From the NCBI GenBank assembly GCA_963850345.1, contig CAWKKW010000005.1:372001-436000 (forward strand): a stretch of 64,000 bases of DNA, read 5' to 3'. A program made the position numbers and the translations under genes. Shown one piece after another: positions 17,139-28,000 of the stretch (the stretch's first letter is position 1; every line of letters begins with the position of its first letter). This stretch comes from CAWKKW01 sp963850345. Its GTDB lineage: Bacteria > Acidobacteriota > Terriglobia > Terriglobales > Acidobacteriaceae. The notes beneath the pieces are model-generated. The model was not told where the DNA came from, ran no database searches, and saw nothing but the letters and a program-made list of their open reading frames with translations.

Positions 17139-18902
17139 CTACGCGTTTGACGGTCGCACAAAAGCCTTGATGGTTGCGCATTCGTGGCCAACAGACTGGC
17201 CGTGCGGACGAATCGTGTAGTCACCAATCGACGCCGGAATGATAAAGGTTTCCGCGTAGTGAATGATTAATGGCGGAAAGTCCGAACTGGGACTTTCAAC
17301 GATGACCTCTGCCCCTTCGACAAGATTGAGAACGTTAACTGTGCCTTCAGTATTGTGTGGCACTTTGTCCGTGAACCAATGGCGGCGCGTCTCGATGAAC
17401 TCGAGTTCGTGAAGCCCCGTGACTTCCTCGCGCCAACCCGGTCCGGACGAGACTGGTGCATTGCGGTTGACCAAGTTATGCCGAACCCAATCAGTGCGTC
17501 GATCCCACTGAATATTCGCTGCCCCGTGATCGATGTGAATTGGGCGCGGCATCCCGTCGAGTCCCGTGCGACCCCAATCCCACAGTTTGAAGGTGAAAAT
17601 GTAGGGTGTCGCGCTGATCTCTAAAACCATCGAGTTCCTGCCTGAGCAGTGAACCGTGCCTGCAGGAATTAGAAAATGGTCGTGCTTGTGGGCGGGCCAA
17701 GTGTTCACAAACAGATCGACAGGGAAAGGGAGTCGGCCAACTTGCGCCGCACGTAGCTCTTGGAGGAACGTATCAGGATCCGCGGCTTCCTTGGTCCCAA
17801 GATAGACGCGCGCGTCTTCGCCTGCGTCGAGCAAGTAGTAGCTTTCGTCCTGCGTATACGACATCCCAAAAGTCCTATGTATGTATTCAGGCAAAGGATG
17901 AACCTGCAACGACAAGTTGCCGCCGTGCATGGTGTCAAGCAGGTCAAATCGTATAGGGAATTCCGCCCCAAATTTTCGATAGACGTCTTGACCAAGCAAC
18001 GCCTCGGGTTGTGCGAAGACAACGTCAATGGCTGGAATCTCGACGCGGTATTGGCCAAATCCGAGCAGAAGGCTGTTTTCCTCTGGCACGCAGTCAAAAC
18101 ACCAGGCATAATTTGGCGCGTCGCGAGGCAGTTCGCAAACCTCTTCCATCCAATGACCTCCCCACGGGCCAGAATCAAAATAGGGCACAACACGGAATGG
18201 ACGGTGCGCCGTTACATTGAGGGCCCGCCGAAAGTCATCTCCTCGAATCAATTTTGGAGTTTCGGGAATGTTGGTATCAAGAAGATAATCGATGCGAGAA
18301 AGCAGGGTTCTTTTAAGCTTGTCGGCAGCGCGCCATTCGACAAAATAACCGCATTTATATTTGGGCTCGATGCCCTCGGCATGGTTCTCCAAACCGAGGT
18401 TGGCGAGATCACCTGCGCGCCAACGCAATTGAATTTCCCACCGGGCCATGTCCGCATATACGACACTCTCTGCGTGGGGTGCCACGAAGGATGCGCCGGT
18501 ACCAAACACGACGGTCAGACCGATCCCTCGATCAACGGAGCTTCGCAATCCAGCTAACAACTCTGGATCGAAATAATCGGCAATCTCAATGTCGTTCATT
18601 CGGCCAAAGACTCTGTCATCGCCAAGCACCGGTTTTAGCATCTCTTCGATTTGTTGCGGAGATTTGTAACCATTACATGCGCGAATAATCATTGAGGGCC
18701 GGAGATGTCGCAGAACAGCATCCTCCAGTTCATCGAGAAAAACGCCAGGGTAGCATTCGATACAGAGAGTCCCAACCTGACGGTATTTTGCAATTGCGGA
18801 CATCACTTCATTCCAGCCAACGGCACAGTCCTGGCTTGGACCGACCGGAATGAAAGGATACTTATCGTAAGACGAGGGACGATGTTCAGGCGGAGGTAAC
18901 AA
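17139..18902 (-). CDS. Class I mannose-6-phosphate isomerase, long form
   Basis: The frame is open to 19013, but that would overlap the ROK gene by 128 bp. A TTG at 18902 lies six bases after a perfect AGGAGG and overlaps the ROK stop by only 17 bp, so it is the likely start, giving about 587 residues. The C-terminal half has the cupin metal-binding pattern of phosphomannose isomerases: LSLQVHP, DESYYLLDAG, and AGTVHCSGRNSMVLEIS. The first half (about residues 30-230) is an extra domain I cannot name; GLTVVFGTGAS resembles a nucleotide-binding loop but lacks a GKS/T. It converts mannose-6-phosphate to fructose-6-phosphate, matching the mannosidase and kinase of the same operon. Confidence 0.82.
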   Translation of the reverse strand: MLPPPEHRPSSYDKYPFIPVGPSQDCAVGWNEVMSAIAKYRQVGTLCIECYPGVFLDELEDAVLRHLRPSMIIRACNGYKSPQQIEEMLKPVLGDDRVFGRMNDIEIADYFDPELLAGLRSSVDRGIGLTVVFGTGASFVAPHAESVVYADMARWEIQLRWRAGDLANLGLENHAEGIEPKYKCGYFVEWRAADKLKRTLLSRIDYLLDTNIPETPKLIRGDDFRRALNVTAHRPFRVVPYFDSGPWGGHWMEEVCELPRDAPNYAWCFDCVPEENSLLLGFGQYRVEIPAIDVVFAQPEALLGQDVYRKFGAEFPIRFDLLDTMHGGNLSLQVHPLPEYIHRTFGMSYTQDESYYLLDAGEDARVYLGTKEAADPDTFLQELRAAQVGRLPFPVDLFVNTWPAHKHDHFLIPAGTVHCSGRNSMVLEISATPYIFTFKLWDWGRTGLDGMPRPIHIDHGAANIQWDRRTDWVRHNLVNRNAPVSSGPGWREEVTGLHELEFIETRRHWFTDKVPHNTEGTVNVLNLVEGAEVIVESPSSDFPPLIIHYAETFIIPASIGDYTIRPHGQSVGHECATIKAFVRPSNA

Positions 18903-19839
18903 GCAGGTCCTCCTGTAACAGAGGGACTGCTCCGAGAAGAGCGGCTTTGTCTCCCAGCGCGACGGCTCGAATATCGGGATGGCCCCAGGGCGTCCAGGCA
19001 TATTGGTTGACATACTCCTGAATGGCCGGGAGTATGAGATCCGCGCTCTTCATGACTCCGCCACCGATGACGACGATTTCGGGATCGTAGGCGTGAATAT
19101 TCGCGACTATGCCCGCAGACCAAACATCAATGCAGTGTGTTCGCAGCGCGAGGGCAACACTATCCTTCGCCAATCTATCGTCGAACAGGGTACGGAAATC
19201 GATGGCCTCGGCCTCGGCGAGCAGACTCGAAGAATAGCCGGGCCAGTCTGCGGCTACGAGCGGCAATGACCATCCAGACGCTTCCGCTTCAGCGCAGCCG
19301 ATGTTGCCGCAAGAGCACCTACGTCCCTTGTAGTTGATGGGGATATGGCCTCCCAGGCAACCGGCCTGGTGATGGGCTCCGCGGAGAAGCTGGCCATTCA
19401 TCATGGCTGCCCCCCCAATTCCAGTGCCCAGCGTGATCATCACGATGTCCTGCGAGTCTTGTGCCGCCCCGGCATAGTGCTCCCCTAACAGAGCCATGCG
19501 GGCATCGTTTTCGATTAGCAAGGGGAGGCCGAAAGTGTCATGGCTCCACCTAGCCAGATCCAGATGCGGCGCATCTTCGTATTTCTTTAGCGTCGAAAGT
19601 ATTTCCCCGGTTCGGGTATTGACGATACCGGGATAGCCCATTGCCAGTCCCTGGCAATCTGCAGAACGAATGCCGTGAGCATGAAGCAATCCAGCTAACG
19701 CATCGGTGATCAGCGGCAGCATCGAGCTTAGGGTTTGCGCGCGCTCTGAGGAAATGCGCACCGAGCCGAATAGCGCGCGGTCTTCCACGAGGGCACAGCC
19801 AATGTGTGTGCCACCCATGTCGAGTGAGAGTGCTTTCAT
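18886..19839 (-). CDS. ROK-family sugar kinase
   Basis: The start is the ATG at 19839 (MKALSLDMGGTHIGCALVED) with GAGAGGAC upstream; the open frame to 20034 is only leader. The 317-residue protein has the phosphate-1 loop DMGGTHIG, the phosphate-2 motif ITLGTGIGGAAMMNG, the ROK signature around GCLGGHIPINYKGRRCSCGN and the zinc-binding CxCGxxGC, plus the catalytic Asp in IENDARMAL. ROK kinases phosphorylate glucose, mannose, N-acylated hexoses or fructose. In this operon, between an alpha-mannosidase/permease and a mannose-6-phosphate isomerase, mannose is the best guess. Without a helix-turn-helix it is an enzyme, not a ROK repressor. Confidence 0.9.
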   Translation of the reverse strand: MKALSLDMGGTHIGCALVEDRALFGSVRISSERAQTLSSMLPLITDALAGLLHAHGIRSADCQGLAMGYPGIVNTRTGEILSTLKKYEDAPHLDLARWSHDTFGLPLLIENDARMALLGEHYAGAAQDSQDIVMITLGTGIGGAAMMNGQLLRGAHHQAGCLGGHIPINYKGRRCSCGNIGCAEAEASGWSLPLVAADWPGYSSSLLAEAEAIDFRTLFDDRLAKDSVALALRTHCIDVWSAGIVANIHAYDPEIVVIGGGVMKSADLILPAIQEYVNQYAWTPWGHPDIRAVALGDKAALLGAVPLLQEDLLVTSA

Positions 19840-19909
19840 CGGGTCCTCTCGATGCGGGACAAGTACATGGACATCTCCATAGGAGTTTGAGACATGATCG
19901 GAAGACCGT

Positions 19910-20923
19910 TCACGATAGACGACGGCTGCTTTCGGCCAGAATAAAAACGGCGACGACCAGAACCGCAACACCGCCGAGCTGGATTGCGAGCGGCTTACGG
20001 CCCGCGTCTTTCCATTCGCCTGTAAGCACCCCAAGCAGGCTCGCGATAATCACGATCAGCGACATGAAGATAGGCCAACCCAGGATCGGCCCGAGGACGC
20101 CTAACTGCGAGGCGGCTGCTCCATAGAGCAAGGTGCTGCCAAACCAGAGGATCGCCATCGTCGCAGCGAGTGACCAGTAAGACAAGCCTCCTTGCGAAAA
20201 ACGAACGCCGGATCGATTCTTCCGCATGAGGTATAGGCAATAGAGCAAGTTCGGAATGGAGCCCGCGAGCATCAGCGGAAGCCAGACGGCGTTTGCAGAC
20301 CCCACAGCGGTCGCGCCGTGATGTTGCGCTGCAAGGAGAAGAGGCGCGCCGAACGCAAGTCCAAAGTTGACGAACGAAGCCCCAAATCCGCAGATTAGTG
20401 CCAACAGTAAACCGGCGGAGGTTGCTTTATTTTTCGTGGGGATGCCGAGTGACTTCTCCCGCAGCCGTCCGGCAAATGCACAGATTCCAACACCAAGGAG
20501 GATCACGAATACGCCAGCAAGCAAAATGTGTCCGGATGAAGTACCCAGGCGTTCTGGATGCAATCGAAGCATAGGCAACAGCGTGCCCACCGCTGCTGAC
20601 GTGCCCAGCACAACCGAGAAGGTGAGAGCAATGCCGATCGACTCGACTGCGAGGCCAAAGAAGACTTGTGCCACACCCCAGCCAAGCCCGAACCCCGCGA
20701 CAGAGACAATTGCGGAGACATTCACGGCTCGATACACGGATGCGAGATGGGGAACGGTGAAACTCGCCACCACTGGCGGCAGCACGAGCAGCGCGAAAAT
20801 GGTCCAAGCCAGCCAGGTATTTTCCCATGCCCAACGCCGCGTGAACTTCATTGGCAGTGTGAATGTCGCGTTGGCGACACTCGCGAGCGTCACCAGGATC
20901 AGACCTGATACCGTGCTTGTCAC
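19910..20923 (-). CDS. RhaT-type sugar/proton symporter
   Basis: A GTG at 20923 begins four bases after the alpha-mannosidase stop, behind GGGAAGGG, giving 337 residues with about ten membrane helices. The sequence follows L-rhamnose-proton symporters: an N-terminal TLPMKFTRRWAWENTW segment, the GWGVAQVFFGLAVESIGIAL stretch, and a C-terminal WKDAGRKPLAIQLGGVAVLV segment. It would import a monosaccharide into the cytoplasm using the proton gradient. The neighbouring enzymes point to mannose rather than rhamnose; no rhamnose isomerase or rhamnulokinase is present. A second family member at 39031 serves the GH36 region. Confidence 0.88.
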   Translation of the reverse strand: MTSTVSGLILVTLASVANATFTLPMKFTRRWAWENTWLAWTIFALLVLPPVVASFTVPHLASVYRAVNVSAIVSVAGFGLGWGVAQVFFGLAVESIGIALTFSVVLGTSAAVGTLLPMLRLHPERLGTSSGHILLAGVFVILLGVGICAFAGRLREKSLGIPTKNKATSAGLLLALICGFGASFVNFGLAFGAPLLLAAQHHGATAVGSANAVWLPLMLAGSIPNLLYCLYLMRKNRSGVRFSQGGLSYWSLAATMAILWFGSTLLYGAAASQLGVLGPILGWPIFMSLIVIIASLLGVLTGEWKDAGRKPLAIQLGGVAVLVVAVFILAESSRRLS

Positions 20924-20926
20924 GAA

Positions 20927-23830
20927 TTACCCTTCCCGCTGATGGCGTTCGGCGCGAAGCGTTACTAGATCCCAAGCGGCAACAGCTACGATTTCGTCCT
21001 CGATAGGCTCCAGCGGTTGCTCGTTGAGATTGCTGAGCCACATCTGTGGCGCTGACTTCGTGGACCACGTCAACCTTGCCGTTCGATCTTCACCGGAAGC
21101 ACCAAACAACCGCAGGATCCAGGCCTTGCCGTCTTCGCTGGGTTTAATTGCGAGTGCCAGAACGTCCGCTGGTTCGATCTTGACTAAGGTGACCGCCGGA
21201 GGATTTGGACCTGCCGGTGATGCCAGCAGCGGCTGTGAAAGACCAATGGCCAGTCGACTGGCTGCCGCAGGGTCGTATCCGTTATGAGGACGCAATGCGT
21301 ATCGAAACTCAACTATTCCCTCCTGATAAGCGCGGTAATTGGTTCCCCAATGATTGTTCATGACCCACGAATAGAACTTCTGCGTTGGTTCGATGTGTTC
21401 TCGCCAAACCTTTGGATTCGTCTGCGAGCCCAGCAAATTTGCGGTCACGACTCCTATCTCGACTAACGGCGCGTCCAGCGAGATCCAGGTGATCCCATGG
21501 TCAGCGTTGGCGATGTCGATCCATCGGCCAACCGACAGCCAATTTTTACAGGAGCCCGGCAACTGGTCAGATTCAGGGCGCATGACTCCCAGGGGAACGT
21601 CGATGCGCATATTTCCGTTGGGAATCGCGAACGGAAAAGAAAACTGCATGCTCTCTTTCGCGCCACGTTGCGCAAACTCATCACCCTGATTTCCCTGGCC
21701 CGGATGAGGATTCATTGGAGCACGCTTCTTGTCCACTATATTGAAGAGCTCCAGACAGTCGGCTCCGGCGGTCAATTTAACTTTCCGAATCAGGCCGTTA
21801 CAGCCGGGCGCAGAAGATTCGATACGAAGAGTCACAACGAGCGGGCCCCGCTCTTCCACATGAATCTGGACTGGGCCGCTGCGTTGTATCTTGGAAACAT
21901 CCTTTCCCTCCAGAAACAAATACTCGTTGAGTCCCTTCTCCGCTTTCACGTCTACCAGGTTTTCAGTTTTTCCTTTGAGCACAAGTTCCACGATGTTGCC
22001 CGTGTTCGAGTCGATGCGGGAGCGAAGGATGCCGTTTTCCAACACTCCATTTTCGAAGGAGACATGCATCGGAGGAGTGTGAGCCTTCCCAGCCGATATC
22101 CGGTAACGTGCCACGGCAAATGCCGGGACTTCCACCAGCAATGCCAGCTCGCCCGTGGAAAGTCGCTGCGAAGGCGTCGATCGCCCGCCCTCGTCTTTGA
22201 CATGGTCTCCGACGGCCGACATTTCCTTTGAGATCACGATAACTTCCGAACGGGGCCAGGAGGTTGAGTTGTAGATGTCGACGGTCGAAGTAGCTTTTTG
22301 GGTCGAATCGGTTTGCAGCAATTCGCCAAGCAGAGCCTTCGACTGGTCCTCCGCATTAACGGCAAATTCGCGTTTAACCCTCCACTGCTGGGTGGTCAGG
22401 GGGTTTTCTGAGTCGGAAACACTGCACCATGCGCCCCAGGTATGTTCGGAATAGAGGAGAACATTTCGCCATGCTTCATTAAGCCTCGCGGTCTGAGAGA
22501 TTGCAGGCGAAAGAATGGCTGAAAGTGTTCCAGCCTGAACTAGACGGTCAGCCGTAGCTCGATTGATTCGAGTTTCCAACGCGGACGAGCCTGCTCCATC
22601 TTCCCAATAGGGTGTTAAATCGCCGCGAAATTCAGGGAGCTGCCTTCCGTGTCGTTTGTCAAACTCCGAGAACGCGTGACTGGTTGAAGCAATTGCAAAT
22701 TTCGGCCATTCATAATGGTTGTTCCATTCTTTGACGAACTCTGGCACTTCCGGATCTGGTTCAGCATTGTCGCCATGGCCGGACCAGCGAATGTAGGAGA
22801 TCTCGTATGGGTACTTGACGCTATCGAGACGGTCCTGATATTTTCCAACCCATTCGAGATCCATCTTCATCACATGCGACATCGCATAGCCTGTCCAAGG
22901 AACCCACAAGAGAACTCTTTCTTTGCCGGATGGAGACACCCACCAGAAGGGCTTGTCCTGCCACTCCACCATGAAGGTACCTATGCGATCGAAATAGTTC
23001 GGCGCTGCGGAAAAGTAGCGAATACCCGCCTGTGACATTGCAGTCACCGTGCCCCACGTATAACCCGGAACGTCGCTGATCATCGCGGAATTGACTGGAA
23101 TGCCGCATTCTTGGCCCAGTTCACCGGAATAACGAAACAGCTGCAAAAGTTCTTCGGGACGGCAAAGTCCGGTGAGTTCGTTGGCATACATGCCATTCAG
23201 ACTCAACCAGCCCTTCTTCACGGCCTCCACAAACTCGGCTTTTTCTGCCTCCGACTTGCGCCGCATGAAGAGGTCGGCACCCCACAAGACTTCGAGATTC
23301 CATACAAATCTCGAGCCCTCGGGATACCCGGCGGTGCGTCGCGCTAAGTCAATTCCACGAGTAATATTCGCCATCTGCTTTTCTTCGACATTCGCCTGCA
23401 AATCGGTGTAGCCGAGATCGTGGTGCGAGTGCGGCAAGATGTACACAGTTACTTTGCGAACCGGTTGAATCTTCACGACCTTGGAAGTGATGTGTCCGGC
23501 CAAGTCCATTTCAACAGTGACATCTTGTGGTGCATTCACCGCCTTGGTAAGCACGGAAAATCTCTGAATCCCCGAAGTTATCGTCCTTCGATCTACTTCT
23601 GCACCGTTCAATCTCGTAATCGCTGTGGCGTCTGCGCCGGAGTGCTCGAAGGCTAACTGCACCGGCTGAAAAAGCGCACCATCTTTCTTCACCAATCCTC
23701 GGATTGGCGTGGCAAAGGATCCGGCCAAAATCTTTTCGTCCATTGCTGCCAGCATCGACCAGCCAGGCCCAGCACAGAGCCCGCTTCCCGCCGCCACCGA
23801 TAAACCCTTCAGTACTTCGCGTCGCTTCAT
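20927..23830 (-). CDS. Exported GH38 family alpha-mannosidase
   Basis: The ATG at 23830 (MKRREVLKGLSVAAGSGLCA) follows GAAGAAGGGGGAAAG and opens a Tat signal; a TTG 33 bp upstream is less likely. The 967-residue mature enzyme has the GH38 metal-site motif PHSHHDLGYTD (about residue 138), the region of the nucleophile Asp (MISDVPGYTW), a central helical domain with RWSGHGDNAEP, and a long beta-sandwich C-terminal half typical of family 38 enzymes. It should release mannose from alpha-mannosides in the periplasm or at the surface. The HHD motif, rather than the H-x-D-xx-W of Golgi mannosidases, marks a distinct bacterial subgroup. First gene of the operon down to the DeoR regulator. Confidence 0.88.
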   Translation of the reverse strand: MKRREVLKGLSVAAGSGLCAGPGWSMLAAMDEKILAGSFATPIRGLVKKDGALFQPVQLAFEHSGADATAITRLNGAEVDRRTITSGIQRFSVLTKAVNAPQDVTVEMDLAGHITSKVVKIQPVRKVTVYILPHSHHDLGYTDLQANVEEKQMANITRGIDLARRTAGYPEGSRFVWNLEVLWGADLFMRRKSEAEKAEFVEAVKKGWLSLNGMYANELTGLCRPEELLQLFRYSGELGQECGIPVNSAMISDVPGYTWGTVTAMSQAGIRYFSAAPNYFDRIGTFMVEWQDKPFWWVSPSGKERVLLWVPWTGYAMSHVMKMDLEWVGKYQDRLDSVKYPYEISYIRWSGHGDNAEPDPEVPEFVKEWNNHYEWPKFAIASTSHAFSEFDKRHGRQLPEFRGDLTPYWEDGAGSSALETRINRATADRLVQAGTLSAILSPAISQTARLNEAWRNVLLYSEHTWGAWCSVSDSENPLTTQQWRVKREFAVNAEDQSKALLGELLQTDSTQKATSTVDIYNSTSWPRSEVIVISKEMSAVGDHVKDEGGRSTPSQRLSTGELALLVEVPAFAVARYRISAGKAHTPPMHVSFENGVLENGILRSRIDSNTGNIVELVLKGKTENLVDVKAEKGLNEYLFLEGKDVSKIQRSGPVQIHVEERGPLVVTLRIESSAPGCNGLIRKVKLTAGADCLELFNIVDKKRAPMNPHPGQGNQGDEFAQRGAKESMQFSFPFAIPNGNMRIDVPLGVMRPESDQLPGSCKNWLSVGRWIDIANADHGITWISLDAPLVEIGVVTANLLGSQTNPKVWREHIEPTQKFYSWVMNNHWGTNYRAYQEGIVEFRYALRPHNGYDPAAASRLAIGLSQPLLASPAGPNPPAVTLVKIEPADVLALAIKPSEDGKAWILRLFGASGEDRTARLTWSTKSAPQMWLSNLNEQPLEPIEDEIVAVAAWDLVTLRAERHQREG

Positions 23831-25051
23831 CTTCGGTCTTTCCCCCTTCTTCAATTCTTGCAACCTAGGTCGCTGACGACCAGGCGAAATACATCAGATC
23901 CATGCGTTGCCTCACTACTCCGATCTCGAATGACGGAAACAATCCCGCTCGCGGCGGCGTTCGGTCTGGGATCCCCCAGCCTTCGACTTAGCAAATCGAA
24001 GGACGGTGTGTGTTCTGGGCTCGTGCTGACAACACATGCCTCGCACGCTGTGGATGTTGGATCCAAGTGAGTCTTCGTTGAGAGCCTGCCATCAAGTCGA
24101 TGATCCAGTTGTGCGGGTTTTGGGTGCCGGACTTGCAACATTAATACCGTAGTTTCTTGTGATACCGGTCTGACGTTGATTAACCGATGGACCGCATCCT
24201 CGACGGTGAGGATAAGCACGAGAGTCACCCGGGCCGATGATGCCTCCTTATCTGCACTACTCGGCCCCCAGCCCAAGCGCTTTCCGGAGTGATGAAAGCT
24301 TCGGTCTGCAGTACACGTTTTGGCACCTTGCCAGCGTTTAAGCCACAAGACTCTGACTACTAGCCTTGACAACTGTATCACTTTATATGCTTTAAAGATC
24401 GTAAAGCGATCGCCAAATATGAGCGAAAGTGCGGATTGAAGTCGCCTACCGGTACCGATCGAAGGACGATGTGCCAGATGAAAGCAATCATAGATCATGA
24501 TCGAAGCATTGCTATTCGAACAGATCGCATGATACATTCGCTGGCACGTGATCGGGCCCTTAAATTGCGGATTCTACATGAAGCGTTTCCAACGTAGATT
24601 CATTCCAGAGATCGGCACGAATAAGTGTGTCAGAATGAATCGGCAATTTGAAAGCGGGTGGGGAGGAGACGAAGAGGAAAGACCGATTGAGCCGTCCACG
24701 ATTGCATCCGAGTTTCCCGCCTCGTGCTTCGGTAACCGCAAGAACAATATCGAATCCGATCTGGAATTGAGGGCGAGCGCAGGAACGGCACTCCCGACTC
24801 AGGCGTTTCCAGCACATTTGTCTGCGGATCGATCGTACGCGTTAAGGACATTCAAGGTCACGCGAACGTTCAAGTAAGGCAGTCGTATTGGGTCGGAGGC
24901 TTCTTTCGCGACCTATTTAGATGTTGAACCAGAGACTGGTCGCTGATGCCCGATCGCTGCATCAGCAGTAAGAAAGCCTATCCAACCGATAAGGCCGGCA
25001 GGCCTTGAAATAACCAAAGAGACGAAATGAACGCTTTCGGGGAGGTAACAC
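23831..25051. other. Long divergent intergenic region, no supported gene
   Basis: About 1.2 kb separates the mannosidase operon (minus) from the first TonB receptor (plus). Frames such as 24548-24877 and 23851-24537 have no recognisable sequence, no convincing ribosome site and poor codon character, so they are not called. A TTGACAACT box at 24366-24374 followed by an AT-rich stretch could be a promoter element and resembles the boxes at 34, 38.9 and 47 kb, but only as a single copy. The receptor has its own ribosome site GGGGAGGT at about 25039. Confidence 0.5.
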
Positions 25052-28000
25052 ATGGATTCAAAGCAGCGTTTTGAACAAAATTGTCGATACGGATCACAGA
25101 GGACCCGCCTCAAACAACTGCTACTTGCGGTTATCACTTGTTCTCTGCTGATGTTGGCAGCGCCTTCACGGCTGCGTGCGCAGGCCCTGAGCGGTATCGC
25201 GGGCACGGTGACCGATTCGTCCAATGCGGCGGTCTCGGGCGCCAAGGTCACCGTGACCAATACCTCGACAAATGTGACAAAGTCGACACAGACCAGTGAC
25301 GCCGGGACGTTCAACTTCACCGACTTGAATCCAGGCTCCTACACCGTGAAGGTGGAGGCTCAAAATTTTAAGACCTCGGTCCATGCAGGCGTTGGGGTAG
25401 AAGCTAGCCGCGTCTCAAACGTGGACACGATGCTCGATCCAGGCCAAGTCGATCAGCAGGTAGTGGTGGTCTCACAGTCGATCTCGCTGAATACTGAAGC
25501 GCCGATTCAAGCCACGACCCTTGAGCCGGTACTCGAAGCAGCGTTGCCCATCGGGCTCAACAATGGCCGCGGCCGTCAGATTGATGCTTTCATCTTCCTG
25601 GCACCCGGAGTGACCGGCGACAGCTTCAGCCATCGGATTAATGGGGGCGTCGATTTTCAGAATGAAATTCTGTTCAATGGCGTTCCTGTGGCTCAATCCG
25701 AGACCCAGGGCTATCAGACGATTCTGAATCCACCCTTCGAATTGGTCTCTGAGTTCAGTGTCGTGCGCGATACCTTCTCAGCGCAGTACGGGCTCGCCGC
25801 GGGCGGCGTGAACTATCGCTTCTCTTCCGGTACCAATGTGTTCCATGGCGGCGCATTTGAGATCCTCCGCAACGACATGTTCGACGCCCGGGGAGCTTAT
25901 AACAAGACAGTACCTGTTGATAAAGAACATAACTACGGTTTCACCGTTGGCGGGCCTGTCCGAATTCCGAAGCTCTACAATGGCAAAGACAAAACCTTCT
26001 TCTTTTTCACAACCGAGTGGGATCGGCAAAATCAGGGATCGTCGGGCCGACTGACCATGCCTACTCCATCCATGAAACAGGGCGACTTCAGTCACTATGT
26101 TGATGCCAGCGGAAATGTTATTCCGATCTTTAATCCGGTCGGCTCTGGTTGCGTGTCCGGCGGCAACACGCCGGGGACGGCATTCGTTGGGAATATTATT
26201 CCCTCCGGTTGTTTCAGTCCGAATTCTGCCTCGCTGCTGCAATACTTCCCAAATCCGGATGTCGCTCCCACCAGCGATCTGACATCAATTTTCACAAACA
26301 ACCTGCAATCGCAGGCTTCGGTGAGTCCCAATCGTCAATATCAATTTGGATTTACGATTGATCGCAACCTGACCGACCGGCAAACCATTCATTACAGTGA
26401 GTGGAGAAACAAGTTCAGTTCTTACTTCCACCAAAACCAGCTCGCCGCCAGCAACCCAATGGCAGGAGAAAAATTCCAGCCCCAGTTGGGCTCGGGCTTT
26501 TTCTTGAACTACTCGAACGCTATCTCAATGAACTTGGTAATGACAGCTGGCGTGGGCTGGATGGGTGAGTTGAATAACGAGGCAAACATCGCTCCCAAGA
26601 GAGATTTCTCGGCGTTGGCTGTCGGCGATCAGCAGATGCCAGCGTTCAACTTCAGTGGCGGCTCATATGATTTGGGCGATCTTGGCGCGGCGGGCGACAA
26701 CGGCGAAACCACAGCTACCAATCGCAAACTTGGTGTCAGTTTTTCTAACAATTGGCTATGGACCAAGAACCGTCATACTTTCAACATCGGATGGGAATTC
26801 CGGCGCACCTATCAGGACGACGGGGAATGCCGCAGCTGCCTGGGTAAGCTGTTCTTCAACGCGAATACGACCAAGAATCCGGCGACCTTTGGTCAGCCCA
26901 ATGCACCGGCTTCCGGTAGCTCATTCGCAAGCTTTCTGCTCGGCGATGTCGATCATTCTTATCGCGCCTATACCTCGGAGCTTCGACTCCGGAACCTTGA
27001 CGTCTCTCCTTACGTACAGGATGCAATCAAGCTGAGCCCCCAGTTCACGGTTAACGTGGGCCTGCGGTGGGATATCATGCGGCCCTTTACCGAAAATAAC
27101 AATAACATTGTTTTCTTCGACAAAGGAGCCCCCAATCCTGGTGCCGGCAATATCCCTGGTGCCGCTTCACGCATCGGTAAGTGTTCCGGTTGCGTCGGGT
27201 GGAGCCACGCCGATGTGTCGTGGACCCATCTCAGCCCGCGCGTTGGATTTGACTACAAATTGAGTGACAAAATGGTACTCAATGCTGGTTTCTCTCAGAA
27301 CTTTCTGGACGGCGGAGCCTATGAATACGGCACGAACAAGGTCGCAGTTAACTACGGAAACCTGTTGAACGGTGTTCTCTCCAATCCTGCGACGGGCACC
27401 ACCATTCCAAACAGCAATTGGGACGTGACTCCGCTGGGGCAGCCGGGACCGAAGCCGTTTACTACAACAATCGCGAACGGCACGGATGCATTCGCATTCT
27501 GCAAGAGCTGTACCAAGACCCCTTACCTGCTTGCCTTTAACGTTGGCGTCCAGCGCGAACTGCCGCATAACCTGTTCATGAACGTTGCATATGTCACCAA
27601 TCGTGGCGTCCATCTATCCAGTCAACTCAACCCCTACAACATGATCGATCCGAAGTATCTCGCCTTGGGTAGTCTGCTGACCGAGAATATCAACTCGCCA
27701 GACGCACAAGCCGCGGGACTATCCGAACCGTTCCCGGGTTTCTCGGCTCTGTGGGGCGCAAATGCAACCGTCAAGCAGGCTCTTCGACCGTACCCCCAAT
27801 TCGGTAACATTACCAACGACTTCGACTACAGTGGCTCGTCTCGATATAACGCAATGCAACTTGAATTGGATCGTCGCTTCAGCAATGGCCTAAGCGCCCT
27901 CGTCAGCTACAATCTCTCGCGCATGATGTCAAACACGAATTCGGGCTTCACGACATTCTCTAATCGCCCGCTCAATAAGGCGAACCAGAGGGCAGAGTGG

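Noticed and set aside
17760..18557. 265-codon plus-strand frame opposite the mannose-6-phosphate isomerase
   Set aside because: Antisense to a gene with recognised active-site motifs, without any motif or ribosome site of its own.
18903..19013. N-terminal extension of the mannose-6-phosphate isomerase to 19013
   Set aside because: It would overlap the ROK kinase gene by 128 bp, whereas a TTG with a perfect AGGAGG lies at 18902.
24366..24374. TTGACAACT box upstream of the first receptor as a seventh member of the regulon
   Set aside because: Only one half-site is present and no second half lies at five to seven bases, so it may be just a -35-like sequence.
23851..24537. 228-codon minus-strand frame upstream of the alpha-mannosidase
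   Set aside because: Amino-acid composition is unlike the other genes, no domain is visible, and the real start of the mannosidase lies at 23830 with its own ribosome site.
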